Shown piece by piece: positions 49,530-58,784 of a stretch of DNA of 64,000 nt. The notes beneath the pieces are model-generated. The model was given only the letters and a program-made list of their open reading frames with translations, was not told the origin of the DNA and did no database searches. A program made the translations under genes and the position numbers. The DNA is taken from NCBI RefSeq assembly GCF_900142295.1, contig NZ_FSRL01000001.1, positions 930,001-994,000 of the forward strand. Reading direction: 5' to 3'. This DNA is from Vannielia litorea (GTDB taxonomy: Bacteria; Pseudomonadota; Alphaproteobacteria; Rhodobacterales; Rhodobacteraceae). How positions within the stretch are numbered: position 1 is the first letter of the stretch; each line of letters opens with the position of its first letter.

Positions 49530-50999
49530 ATGAGCTTTACACTCGCCATCGTTGGTCGCCCCAACGTTGGAAAATCTACCCTTTTCAACCGCTTGGTTGG
49601 CAAGCGCCTGGCGCTGGTCGATGACCAGCCGGGTGTGACGCGCGACCTGCGCGAGGGAGAGGCCCGCCTTGGTGACCTGCGGTTCACCGTGATCGACACC
49701 GCGGGCCTCGAGGAAGCCACCGACGAGAGCCTGCAGGGCCGGATGCGCAAGCTCACCGAACGCGCCGTGGAGATGGCCGACGTCTGCCTGTTTCTCATCG
49801 ACGCGCGGACGGGGGTGACACCCACGGACGAGGTCTTTGCCGACATCCTGCGCCGCAAGAACGCCCATGTGCTGCTGGCCTGCAACAAGGCCGAGGGCCG
49901 AGCGGGCGAGGGCGGCATGATCGAGGCCTGGGGGCTGGGCCTCGGCGACCCGATCGGGATCAGCGCCGAACACGGCGAAGGCATGTCGGACCTTCTGGCT
50001 GCCTTGATGCCAGTGGTCGATGAAATTTCGCTTAACAGGCCGGAAGCGGACCCCGAAACCGAGGTTTCCATCGCAGAGGGCGAGGACGGGGAAGACGAGG
50101 CAGAGGCCTGGAAACCCACGAAAAAGAAGCCCTTGCAGGTGGCCGTGGTGGGGCGCCCGAACGCAGGGAAATCGACGCTGATCAACGCGATCCTCGGTGA
50201 GGACCGGTTGCTCACCGGGCCGGAGGCCGGGATCACCCGCGACTCGATCTCGCTGGCCATCGAATGGGATGGCGTGCCGATGAAGATCTTCGACACCGCA
50301 GGCATGCGCAAGCGGGCCAAGGTGCAGGAAAAGCTGGAGAAACTCTCGGTTTCCGACGGCCTTCGGGCGGTCAAGTTTGCCGAGGTGGTGGTGGTTCTGC
50401 TGGATGCGGCGATCCCCTTCGAGCAGCAGGACCTGCGTATCGCGGACCTCGCCGAACGCGAGGGGCGGGCGGTGGTGGTGGCCGTCAACAAATGGGACGT
50501 GGAGCCGGAAAAACAGGCGAAACTCAAGCACTTGCGGGAGGCCTTCGAGAAGCTCCTGCCGCAGTTGAGGGGGGCGCCGCTGGTGACGGTTTCGGCCAAG
50601 ACCGGCAAAGGCCTCGACCGGCTTCAGGCGGCGGTGGTCAAGGCACATGAGGTGTGGAACCGCCGGGTGACCACGGCCAAGCTGAATGCGTGGCTTATCA
50701 GTATGTTGGAGCAGCATCCGCCCCCTGCGCCGGGGGGGCGGAGGATCAAGCTGCGCTACATGACCCAGGCCAAGACCCGGCCGCCGGGATTTGTGGTGAT
50801 GTGCTCGCACCCCGACAAGCTGCCGGAGAGCTACAAACGCTATCTTGTCAACGGGTTGCGGGATGACTTTGACATGCCCGGCACGCCGATTCGGCTTTAT
50901 TTCCGGGGTCAGGGCGATGCCAACCCCTACAAGGACAAGAAGAAATCCACGCCGTCGCGGCTGCGCAAGCATTTGGGGAAGAAACCGTTTGGGGACTGA
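49530..50999 (+). CDS. der: Ribosome biogenesis GTPase Der (EngA)
   Basis: 489 residues with two tandem GTPase domains. The first has [16 protein letters not shown] and NKAEG, the second [27 protein letters not shown] and NKWDV. A C-terminal KH-like domain follows (about 375-460). The first NKxD motif has E for D (NKAEG), which occurs in other Der proteins. Der acts in 50S subunit assembly. The acidic linker between the domains (about 170-200) is long. No strong SD precedes the ATG at 49530, so cotranslation after bamB is possible. Confidence 0.97.
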   Translation: MSFTLAIVGRPNVGKSTLFNRLVGKRLALVDDQPGVTRDLREGEARLGDLRFTVIDTAGLEEATDESLQGRMRKLTERAVEMADVCLFLIDARTGVTPTDEVFADILRRKNAHVLLACNKAEGRAGEGGMIEAWGLGLGDPIGISAEHGEGMSDLLAALMPVVDEISLNRPEADPETEVSIAEGEDGEDEAEAWKPTKKKPLQVAVVGRPNAGKSTLINAILGEDRLLTGPEAGITRDSISLAIEWDGVPMKIFDTAGMRKRAKVQEKLEKLSVSDGLRAVKFAEVVVVLLDAAIPFEQQDLRIADLAEREGRAVVVAVNKWDVEPEKQAKLKHLREAFEKLLPQLRGAPLVTVSAKTGKGLDRLQAAVVKAHEVWNRRVTTAKLNAWLISMLEQHPPPAPGGRRIKLRYMTQAKTRPPGFVVMCSHPDKLPESYKRYLVNGLRDDFDMPGTPIRLYFRGQGDANPYKDKKKSTPSRLRKHLGKKPFGD

Positions 51000-51034
51000 G
51001 GGTTAGGTGGTTAACGCACCATATGATACCCCAG

Positions 51035-51080
51035 ATACACAACCCATGCACAACCCGTACACAACCCATGCATACGCGAT
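51035..51080 (-). repeat. 46-bp element with three 11-bp direct repeats, copy 2 (inverted)
   Basis: On the minus strand: ATCGCGTA, then TGCATGGGTTG, TGTACGGGTTG, TGCATGGGTTG and TGTAT. It differs from the copy at 28803-28848 at three positions (43/46). Flanking sequences are unrelated, so only the element is shared. It lies in the 222-bp gap between der and the amidase gene. Confidence 0.85.
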
Positions 51081-51221
51081 GGGCGCACAGATCGGGCGGT
51101 TAACCCAACGCACGCTCGCACCGTGAGAGACTTCCCGCCGCTGTGAACGGCCCCGGCCGGCCCGGGCCTTGGTGGGGCGAGGGGCCTCGTGTAGAACGGA
51201 CAAAACAGGCGGGGCGCAGGC

Positions 51222-52439
51222 ATGCGGGCGGCAGTCCTTTTCATCATCGCGGTGCTTTGGGGCGCCCTGGCGCAGGCGCAGGATTTCTCGGCGCTGGCCC
51301 GGGTCGACCCTACGCGGTCGGGCCTCGACGAGCGCGGGCGCGAGGTGACGCTGCGCCTGACCGTTTCTCAGCCCGTCCCGTACCGCGTTCGCCTTCTCGC
51401 AGATCCGCCTCGTCTGGTGCTGGACTTCCGCGAGGTGGACTTCACGCCCATGGGCCGGCCCGATGTGTCGTCGCTGAGCCAGGTCACGGCCCTGCGCACC
51501 GGTCGTGTGGGCCCCGGCTGGACCCGGCTCGTCGCCGAGCTGGCAGAACCCCTGGGGCTGGTCTCGGCGCAGATGATCACCGGGGCCGCCGACGGCTCGG
51601 CGCGGGTGGAGCTGGCGCTGGCGCCGGTGAGCGCGGAGGAGTTCGCGGCGCAGGTGGCGGCGGGGCAGGATGCCCGCGAGGCCTTTCCGAAGCCCTCGGC
51701 CAGCGCGCCGCCAAAACGGCGCCCCGCGCCCGGAGGACCCCTGACGATCGTACTCGACCCCGGCCATGGCGGCGTGGACCCCGGCGCCATCCGCGACGGG
51801 GTGACCGAGGCCGACCTCATGCTGATCTTTGCCCGTGACGTGCGCGAGGCGCTTCTTCGGGCGGGCGACTACCGCGTGGTCCTGACGCGGGAGGATGACA
51901 GCTTCGTATCGCTGGAAACCCGGCTGACCATCGCGCGGCGCGCCGGGGCGGATCTGTTCCTGTCGCTTCATGCGGATGCGGTGGAGGAGGGGATCGCGCG
52001 GGGCGCGCAGGTTTACACGCTCTCCGACGAGGCCTCGAGCGAGGCGCTGGCCAAGCTGGCCTACCGGCATGACCGCGACGACATCCTCGGCGGGGCCGAC
52101 CTGAGCGGGACGGATGACGCGGTGGCGCAGGCGCTGCTCGAGATCGCCCGGCGGGAGACCGCGCCGCGCACGATGGCGCTGGCGCGGGCGATGGTGGGCG
52201 GGTTGCGAGACAAGGGGGTGCGGCTGCACAAGCATCCGCTGGGGGCTGCGGATTTCTCGGTGCTCAAGCTGCCCGACATCCCGGCAGTGCTGCTGGAGGC
52301 GGCCTTTCTCTCCACCTCCAGCGAGCTGGACAAGCTGCAGAAGCCCGAGTGGCGCCGGCAGGCGGCGGACGGCATTGCCGATGGCATCGCCGCCTGGGCC
52401 GCGGAGGACGCGCGGCTGAAGGCGCTCATCCGGCAGTAG
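51222..52439 (+). CDS. N-acetylmuramoyl-L-alanine amidase (AmiA/B/C type)
   Basis: 405 residues. Signal peptide MRAAVLFIIAVLWGALAQA-QD; an AMIN-type domain (about 22-140, VSQPVPYRVRLLADPPRLVL); then the Amidase_3 catalytic domain (about 170-400) with TIVLDPGHGGVDPGAI (zinc His), DLFLSLHADAV (zinc His) and VLLEAAFLSTSSELDKL (catalytic Glu). It cleaves the amide bond between MurNAc and the peptide during septum splitting. It precedes the PBP1A gene in the same direction with 155 bp between. A linker of about 30 residues joins the domains. Confidence 0.94.
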   Translation: MRAAVLFIIAVLWGALAQAQDFSALARVDPTRSGLDERGREVTLRLTVSQPVPYRVRLLADPPRLVLDFREVDFTPMGRPDVSSLSQVTALRTGRVGPGWTRLVAELAEPLGLVSAQMITGAADGSARVELALAPVSAEEFAAQVAAGQDAREAFPKPSASAPPKRRPAPGGPLTIVLDPGHGGVDPGAIRDGVTEADLMLIFARDVREALLRAGDYRVVLTREDDSFVSLETRLTIARRAGADLFLSLHADAVEEGIARGAQVYTLSDEASSEALAKLAYRHDRDDILGGADLSGTDDAVAQALLEIARRETAPRTMALARAMVGGLRDKGVRLHKHPLGAADFSVLKLPDIPAVLLEAAFLSTSSELDKLQKPEWRRQAADGIADGIAAWAAEDARLKALIRQ

Positions 52440-52534
52440 CGGCCGCCCGGCCATGGGGCGGCCGTGGTGCCGCCGGCCTCGCAAAACCGTGACCGGCGTG
52501 GCGGGATATGGCCGAAATTGTCATGCAATCTCTT

Positions 52535-52563
52535 TTGCTTCGACGGGGGGCATCCGGTATACA
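52535..52563 (+). promoter_or_regulatory. Predicted promoter of the PBP1A gene
   Basis: TTGCTT, 17-bp spacer, TATACA. Transcription near 52570 would begin after the in-frame ATG codons at 52508 and 52523, leaving the TTG at 52595 (SD CAAGGAGCGGG) as the only reasonable start. Confidence 0.55.
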
Positions 52564-52594
52564 CTTGGCCTCAAACGATACAAGGAGCGGGCAG

Positions 52595-55114
52595 TTGCTC
52601 AGATTCTTCACCGGCATCATCGGCGGGCTTTTCGCGCTGATCACCACGGGGGCCGCCTTCGGTGCCCTGATGATCGGTGCGATCCTGTGGATCTACAGCC
52701 GCGACCTGCCCAACCACGAGCAGCTGGCGCAATACACCCCGCCCACGATCAGCCGGATCTACTCGGGCGAGGGCCGCATCATGGACGAGTTCGCCCATGA
52801 GCGCCGGCTCTACGTGCCCTCGAGCGAGATCCCCGAGTTGGTGAAGCAGGCCTTCATCTCGGCGGAGGACAAGAACTTCTATTCCCACAAGGGCTATGAC
52901 CCGATGGGGATGATCGCGGCGGCGGTGGATGCGGCCAAGGGCGGCCGGCTCCGCGGCGCCTCGACGATCACCCAGCAGGTGATGAAGAACTTCCTGCTGT
53001 CGTCCGACCGCTCCGCCGAGCGGAAGATCAAGGAGATCATCCTCGCCTCCCGCGTGGAGCAGGCGCTGAGCAAGGACAAGATCCTCGAGCTCTACATGAA
53101 CGAGATCTTCCTCGGGCAGAACAGCTTTGGCGTGGCGGCTGCCGCGCAGACCTACTTCAACAAGACGCTGGCCGAGCTGGAGCCGCATGAGGCGGCCTAT
53201 CTCGCGGTGTTGCCCAAGGCGCCCTCGAACTATCACCCGGTGCGCGACAAGGAGCTGGCGACCAACCGCCGCAACTTCGTGCTCAAGGAGATGTACGAGA
53301 ACGGCTACATCACCTACGAGCTCTACCAGTCGGAGCGCGAAAAGCCGCTGCGCTCGGTACAGAACGGCGATTTCGACAGCTTCAAGGGCGCCCTGCCGCC
53401 GCGCGACTACTTCACCGACGAGATCCGGCGGCAGCTGAGCCGCAACTTCGGGGAGGAGGAGTTCTTTGGCGGGGGGCTGACCATCCGGGCCACGGTGGAC
53501 CCAGAGCTTCAGGCCAAGGCGGCGGTGGAGCTGCAGCGCGCGCTGGAGCGGTATGACCGTGGGCTGGGTCGCTGGCGCGGGACCGGCAAGACCATCGACG
53601 CCGCGCTGCTGGGTGACGAGGCGCAGTGGCGCGAGGCGCTGGCCGCCGTCGAGGTGGCGCGCGACGTGAAGCTCGAGAGCGAGTGGTTGCCGGCCGTGGT
53701 GCTCAGCGTGGGCGACCAGGAGCTCGGCCTCGGCATCGAGGGCGTTGCGATGGATGGCCCCGAGCCGCCGGTGGTGCCGCGCAAGGATATCGACTGGGTC
53801 AAGGGCAGCTTCCACGACAACTTCGAGGTAGGCGACGTGGTGCATGTGCGCCGGATGACCCAGGACGGCGCCTTCATCCGCTGGACGCTGCGCCAGGTGC
53901 CGGCCGTGCAGGGCGCCTTCATGGCGATGGACGTGGAGAACGGCCGGGTGCTCGCCATGCAGGGCGGGTTCAGCTACCAGCATTCGGTGTTCAACCGCGC
54001 CACCCAGGCGACTCGGCAGCCGGGCTCGTCGTTCAAGCCCTTCGTCTATGCCGCGGCACTCGACTCCGGCTACACCCCGGCCACGATCGTTGTGGACGCG
54101 CCGATCGAGATCAACACGCCGCAGGGCGTGTGGCGGCCCAAGAACGCGAGCCACAAGTTCTATGGCCCCACGCCGCTGCGCACCGGCATCGAGCAATCGC
54201 GCAACCTGATGACCATCCGCCTGGCGCAGGAGGTCGGCATGGAGACGGTGGCGAGCTATGCCGAGAGTTTCGGCGTCTACGACCGGCTCGATCCGTTCCT
54301 CGCCAATGCGCTGGGTTCGCAGGAAACCACGCTGTTCAAGATGGTTTCGGCCTATTCGATGTTCGCCAATGGCGGGCAGCGGGTGGAGCCGACGCTGGTG
54401 GACCGGGTGCAGGACCGCTGGGGCCGCACCATCTATCGCCATGACCAGCGCATCTGCGACGGCTGCAAGATGGCCTCGCTTGAGCCGGGCGCGCTGCCCA
54501 GGATCACCTCGAACCGCAAGCAGGCGATCGACCCGATCACCGCCTACCAGCTGACCTCGATGATGCAGGGCGTGGTGGAGCGGGGCACGGCGCGGCGCGC
54601 GGTGGACCTGGGCGTGCCGGTGGCCGGCAAGACCGGCACCACCAACGATGCCAAGGACGTGTGGTTCATCGGCTTCACCAACACCATCGCGGCGGGCTGT
54701 TACATCGGCTACGACCGGCCCCGCACCATGGGCGGCGCCTCGGGCGGCGGCATGTGCGCGCCGGTCTTCAACGCCTTCATGAAGGTGGCGGTCGAGAAAT
54801 ACGGCGCCGGCAAGTTCCAGGTCCCGCCGGGCGGCTATTTCGTGAAGATCGACCGCTTCACCGGGGCCCGCCTGTCCGACAGCGCCTCCGGCCCCAACGT
54901 GGTGGCCGAGTATTTCCGCGAGGGTGAGGAGCCGATCTTCGGGATGGCGGCCATGCTCGACGGGGGCTTCGCGATGGGAGCCAACCTGCCGATGTTCGCC
55001 CAGGGCGAGGATGATGACGACGCGGCGCGCACGGTGACCACCTCGACCGGCAAGAAGGCCCGGATCGCGCCGAAGGCGAGCTTTGGGTCGCTGTCGTCGG
55101 GCGGGCTCTACTAG
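52595..55114 (+). CDS. mrcA: Penicillin-binding protein 1A (class A, glycosyltransferase plus transpeptidase)
   Basis: 839 residues from a TTG at 52595, supported by the SD ACAAGGAGCGGGC and the promoter just upstream; it gives MLRFFTGIIGGLFALITTG, the family-typical anchor. GT51 domain: EDKNFYSHKGYDPMG and GASTITQQVMKNFLL. An OB-like insert follows (about 330-430). Transpeptidase: SSFK in PGSSFKPFVYA (SxxK), SRN in IEQSRNLM, and KTGTTNDAKDVWF (KTG). It polymerises and cross-links peptidoglycan. The C-terminal tail is acidic then basic and disordered. Confidence 0.95.
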   Translation: MLRFFTGIIGGLFALITTGAAFGALMIGAILWIYSRDLPNHEQLAQYTPPTISRIYSGEGRIMDEFAHERRLYVPSSEIPELVKQAFISAEDKNFYSHKGYDPMGMIAAAVDAAKGGRLRGASTITQQVMKNFLLSSDRSAERKIKEIILASRVEQALSKDKILELYMNEIFLGQNSFGVAAAAQTYFNKTLAELEPHEAAYLAVLPKAPSNYHPVRDKELATNRRNFVLKEMYENGYITYELYQSEREKPLRSVQNGDFDSFKGALPPRDYFTDEIRRQLSRNFGEEEFFGGGLTIRATVDPELQAKAAVELQRALERYDRGLGRWRGTGKTIDAALLGDEAQWREALAAVEVARDVKLESEWLPAVVLSVGDQELGLGIEGVAMDGPEPPVVPRKDIDWVKGSFHDNFEVGDVVHVRRMTQDGAFIRWTLRQVPAVQGAFMAMDVENGRVLAMQGGFSYQHSVFNRATQATRQPGSSFKPFVYAAALDSGYTPATIVVDAPIEINTPQGVWRPKNASHKFYGPTPLRTGIEQSRNLMTIRLAQEVGMETVASYAESFGVYDRLDPFLANALGSQETTLFKMVSAYSMFANGGQRVEPTLVDRVQDRWGRTIYRHDQRICDGCKMASLEPGALPRITSNRKQAIDPITAYQLTSMMQGVVERGTARRAVDLGVPVAGKTGTTNDAKDVWFIGFTNTIAAGCYIGYDRPRTMGGASGGGMCAPVFNAFMKVAVEKYGAGKFQVPPGGYFVKIDRFTGARLSDSASGPNVVAEYFREGEEPIFGMAAMLDGGFAMGANLPMFAQGEDDDDAARTVTTSTGKKARIAPKASFGSLSSGGLY

Positions 55115-55305
55115 GGGCGGTTTCACCCATTCAGCGGGCCGAAATGCCCTGAATCCCCACAGCTCCTCATTGGTCCTTAAAATATCCCACGGGGGTGCGG
55201 GGGTGTGAAACCCCGCTGCGTGACGGCGCCAACGGGCGGGACGCCGCCATTCTTGCCCCCCGCTGCCCCACGCGGTATCAGGCCATCTGAACGAGCAGAA
55301 AGGAC

Positions 55306-56436
55306 ATGCCCATGCGGGCCGAGGCACAAAACGCGGTGGAAGCGGTGGAGAAATCGCTGGAGCTTCTGGGCCAGCGGCTGGGGCTGGAGACGGCCCAGCA
55401 CCGGCTGGAGGAGTTCAACGCCCGCACCGAGGACCCCGACCTCTGGAACGACCCGGCGAAGGCGCAGAAGCTGATGCGCGAGCGGCAGGTGCTGGTCGAT
55501 GCGCTCGACACCTACAACGGGCTGAAGCAGGAGCTGGCCGACAACGTCGAGCTGGTCGAGCTGGGCGAGATGGAAGACGACGCCGAGGTGGTGGCCGAGG
55601 CCGAGAATGCCCTGATCGCGCTCGAGAAGCGCGCCGCCGAGAAGGAGCTGGAGGCGCTCTTGAATGGCGAGGCCGATGGCAACGACACCTTTCTCGAGAT
55701 CAACGCGGGCGCGGGCGGCACCGAGGCCTGCGACTGGGCGCAGATGCTGCAGCGGATGTATGTGCGCTGGGCCGAGAAGCGCGGCTTCAAGGTGGAGCTC
55801 CAGTCGGAGGAAGCCGGCAGCGAGGCGGGCATCAAGAGCTGCTCCTACAAGATCAGCGGCACCAATGCCTATGGCTGGCTCAAGTCTGAGAGCGGCGTGC
55901 ATCGCCTGGTGCGGATCAGCCCCTTCGGCAAGGGCACGCGCGAAACCTCCTTTGCCTCGGTCTGGGTCTATCCGGTGGTCGACGACAACATCGAGATCGA
56001 GGTGAACCCGGCCGACATCCGGATCGACACCTACCGCTCCTCGGGCGCGGGTGGCCAGCACGTGAACACCACCGACTCCGCCGTTCGCATCACCCACCAC
56101 CCCACCGGCATCGTGGTCACCAGCTCGGAGAAGTCGCAGCACCAGAACCGCGACATCGCCATGAAGGCGCTGAAATCGCGGCTCTACCAGATGGAGCTCG
56201 ACCGCCGGAACGAGGCGATCAACGCGGCGCACGAGAGCAAGGGCTCGGCCGGTTGGGGCAACCAGATCCGCTCCTACGTGCTCCAGCCCTACCAGATGGT
56301 GAAGGACCTGCGGACCAACCACGAGACCTCCGACACCTCCGGCGTGCTCGACGGCGACCTCGATGGCTTCATGGCCGCGACACTGGCGATGGATGTCTCC
56401 GGCAAGAGCCGGAGCGAGGCGCAGGCCGAGAGCTGA
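55306..56436 (+). CDS. prfB: Peptide chain release factor 2
   Basis: 376 residues. It has the GGQ loop in RSSGAGGQHVNTTDSAVRIT, and RISPFGKGTRETSF with the SPF stop-recognition motif of RF2, reading UGA and UAA. N-terminal helical domain about 1-110. The frame is continuous from ATG (55306; AAAGGAC upstream) through the region where many bacteria have the autoregulatory +1 frameshift. Its stop overlaps the next start (TGATG). Confidence 0.97.
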   Translation: MPMRAEAQNAVEAVEKSLELLGQRLGLETAQHRLEEFNARTEDPDLWNDPAKAQKLMRERQVLVDALDTYNGLKQELADNVELVELGEMEDDAEVVAEAENALIALEKRAAEKELEALLNGEADGNDTFLEINAGAGGTEACDWAQMLQRMYVRWAEKRGFKVELQSEEAGSEAGIKSCSYKISGTNAYGWLKSESGVHRLVRISPFGKGTRETSFASVWVYPVVDDNIEIEVNPADIRIDTYRSSGAGGQHVNTTDSAVRITHHPTGIVVTSSEKSQHQNRDIAMKALKSRLYQMELDRRNEAINAAHESKGSAGWGNQIRSYVLQPYQMVKDLRTNHETSDTSGVLDGDLDGFMAATLAMDVSGKSRSEAQAES

Positions 56437-57851
56437 TGACGGTCACCGACCTCTCCGCGGTGGAGCTCGCGGGGCTTCTCGCGCGGCGCGAGGTCGGGCC
56501 GGTGGAGGTGATGCAGGCCACGCTGGCGCGGGTGGGGGAGGCGAACCCCGCGGTCAACGCGGTGGTTTCCCTGCGGGACGAGGAGGCGCTGCTGGCCGAG
56601 GCGCGGGCAGCGGAAGCTGCGGGGCCTTCCGGCCCTCTCTGGGGTCTGCCGATGGCGGTGAAGGACCTCGTGGCCACCAAGGGCATTCGCACGACCTGGG
56701 GCAGTCCCGTCTACTCCGGCACCGTGCCGCAGGCCGATGACCTGATCGCCGCGCGGATGCGGGCAGCGGGGGCGATCTTCATCGGCAAGACCAACGTGCC
56801 CGAGTTCGGGCTTGGCTCGCATTCCTACAATCCGGTCTTCGGGGTCACCCGCAACCCCTATGACCTGTCCCGCACGGCGGGCGGCTCCTCGGGCGGGGCC
56901 GCGGCGGCGCTGGCCTGCCGGATGGTGGCACTCGCGGATGGCTCCGACATGATGGGCTCGCTCAGAAACCCGGCGGCCTGGTGCAACGTGTACGGGATGC
57001 GGCCCAGCCACGGGCTGGTGCCGGGCGACCCGGTGGGCGAGATGATGCTGCATCCGCTGGCGACCCTCGGCCCGATGGCGCGGACACCCGCCGATCTGGC
57101 ACTGCTGCTCGGCGTCATTGCCGGGCCGGACCCCTTGCAGCCTGCGGGCGCCGATTTCGTTTTGGGCGGCGAGGGGCCGGCGGGCAAGCGGATCGGCTGG
57201 CTGGGCGACTGGGGCGGGGCCTGGCCGATGGAGCCGGGGCTGCTGGAGCGCGGCGAGGCGGCGGCGGCGGTGTTTGCCGAGCTGGGCGCGGTGGTGGAGC
57301 CGGTGGCGCCGCCCTATCCGGCGGAGCGGATCTGGGAGAGCTGGGTGGCGCTGCGGGCCTGGGCGGTGGCGGGCAAGCAGGGGGCGCTCCTCGACGACCC
57401 GTCAAACCATGGCCGGATGAAGCCCGCGCTGATCTGGGAGATCGAGCGGGGCAGGGGGCTTTCCAACGCGGAGATCCTGGAGGCCAGCGCGCGGCGCTCG
57501 GAGTGGTACCGGGCGGCGGCGCGGATGCTTGACCGCTACGATGCGGTGATCCTGCCCAGCACCCAGATGTGGCCGTTTCCGGCAGAGTGGGACTGGCCGA
57601 AGGAGGTGGCGGGGGTGGCCACCGACACCTATCACCGCTGGATGGAATGCGTGGTGCCGGCCTCGCTGATCGGCCTGCCGGTGGTGAACCTGCCGGCAGG
57701 GTTCGGGCCGGAGGGTCTGCCGGCGGGGGTTCAGCTCATGGGGCCGCGCGGGGCGGACGGGGCGCTGCTGGCGCTGGCCGAGGCCTATCACGCGGCGGTG
57801 GACTGGCCTGCCGCGCGGGTGCCGGGCGCTGCTCACCGGGGCCTCGGCTGA
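56436..57851 (+). CDS. Amidase signature family enzyme
   Basis: 471 residues from the ATG at 56436 overlapping the prfB stop. The Ser-Ser-Lys triad region is visible: the Lys in PMAVKDLVATKG, the Gly/Ser loop RTAGGSSGGAAAALA, and the nucleophile segment GSDMMGSLRNPAAWCN. The substrate loop and C terminus are normal (NLPAGFGPEGLPAGVQLMGP). It hydrolyses an unknown amide in the cytoplasm. No GatB/GatC genes accompany it, and GatA usually has a different Gly/Ser loop (GGSSGGSAA), so a stand-alone amidase is more likely than glutamyl-tRNA amidotransferase. Confidence 0.9.
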   Translation: MTVTDLSAVELAGLLARREVGPVEVMQATLARVGEANPAVNAVVSLRDEEALLAEARAAEAAGPSGPLWGLPMAVKDLVATKGIRTTWGSPVYSGTVPQADDLIAARMRAAGAIFIGKTNVPEFGLGSHSYNPVFGVTRNPYDLSRTAGGSSGGAAAALACRMVALADGSDMMGSLRNPAAWCNVYGMRPSHGLVPGDPVGEMMLHPLATLGPMARTPADLALLLGVIAGPDPLQPAGADFVLGGEGPAGKRIGWLGDWGGAWPMEPGLLERGEAAAAVFAELGAVVEPVAPPYPAERIWESWVALRAWAVAGKQGALLDDPSNHGRMKPALIWEIERGRGLSNAEILEASARRSEWYRAAARMLDRYDAVILPSTQMWPFPAEWDWPKEVAGVATDTYHRWMECVVPASLIGLPVVNLPAGFGPEGLPAGVQLMGPRGADGALLALAEAYHAAVDWPAARVPGAAHRGLG

Positions 57852-57959
57852 CGCCCCGGCCTCTCTTTGCAGCGCGGTGCCGACCTGCGGGGCTTGCGCC
57901 GCCGGTGCCGCTCGGGCCAAATGGCGCCCGGAAACGCGCGGGCATGGGATGGAGGACAC

Positions 57960-58784
57960 ATGCTTGACGCCACATATGCCGAGGCCGACCCCAAACCGGA
58001 TGTCGCCCGGCTGGGATTTGCCGACCTGCGCGCGGCGCTCGCCGCCGGGTGGCGCGACTTCACCCGCGCGCCGCAGTTCGGCCTGTTCTTTGCACTGGTC
58101 TATGCGCTGGGCGGCTTTGCCATGGTGAAGCTCTCGCTCGGCCATGTCGCCACGGTGCTGATCCTGTCGCTCGGCTTTCCGCTCATCGCGCCTTTTGCGG
58201 CGGTGGGGCTCTACGTGGTGTCGCGCCGCCTGGCTCGCGGCGAGAGGCTCGCCTTCCTCGGGCGCAACGGCGTGCTGCTCCGGGTCTGGCGCGAGAGGGC
58301 GCGGCAGATCCCGTGGATCGGGGCGATCATCGTGATCTACTTCCTGTTCTATACCTTCTTCGCCCATATGCTCTTTGCCGTCTTCCTCGGGCCGAGGGCG
58401 CTGATCAACATCTCCGCCGGGCTGGAGGCGCTGATGACACCGGCGGGCTACCGGATGATCGCGGTGCAGCTGCTTTTCGGAGGCGCGGTGGCGGTGCTGC
58501 TCTATGCACTCACCGTTGTCTCGATCCCCTTCGCGCTGGACCGGGAGGTGGATTTCATCACCGCCATGCTGACCAGCCTGGCTGTGGTGCGGGAGAACGC
58601 GCTGGTGATGCTCGCCTGGGCGGCCTTTCTCGCGCTGGCACTCTTTGCCGCGATGGTGCCTTGGTTCCTTGGCCTGCTCATCGCCCTGCCTGTGCTGGGC
58701 CACGCGACCTGGCACCTCTACACGCGGGCGCTGATCCACCCGGCCACTAGCCGGCCAAGCCCAGGAGCGCCAGAAGGGCCGTGA
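57960..58784 (+). CDS. DUF2189-like integral membrane protein
   Basis: 274 residues from the ATG at 57960, preceded by GGGATGGAGGACAC. It has an N-terminal cytoplasmic arm with LGFADLRAALAAGWRDFTRAP, the pattern by which DUF2189 proteins are recognised, then about six membrane helices (FGLFFALVYALGGFAMVKL, VATVLILSLGFPLIAPFAA and others). Unknown function; widespread in alphaproteobacteria. Its 3' end overlaps the convergent AEC gene by 38 bp. Confidence 0.85.
   Translation: MLDATYAEADPKPDVARLGFADLRAALAAGWRDFTRAPQFGLFFALVYALGGFAMVKLSLGHVATVLILSLGFPLIAPFAAVGLYVVSRRLARGERLAFLGRNGVLLRVWRERARQIPWIGAIIVIYFLFYTFFAHMLFAVFLGPRALINISAGLEALMTPAGYRMIAVQLLFGGAVAVLLYALTVVSIPFALDREVDFITAMLTSLAVVRENALVMLAWAAFLALALFAAMVPWFLGLLIALPVLGHATWHLYTRALIHPATSRPSPGAPEGP

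Noticed and set aside
47940..50972. 1010-codon minus-strand frame across bamB and der
   Set aside because: Shadow frame; both plus-strand genes have diagnostic motifs.
56436..57851. Glutamyl-tRNA amidotransferase subunit A (gatA)
   Set aside because: The Gly/Ser loop (GGSSGGAAAA) and the lack of gatB and gatC nearby fit a stand-alone amidase better.
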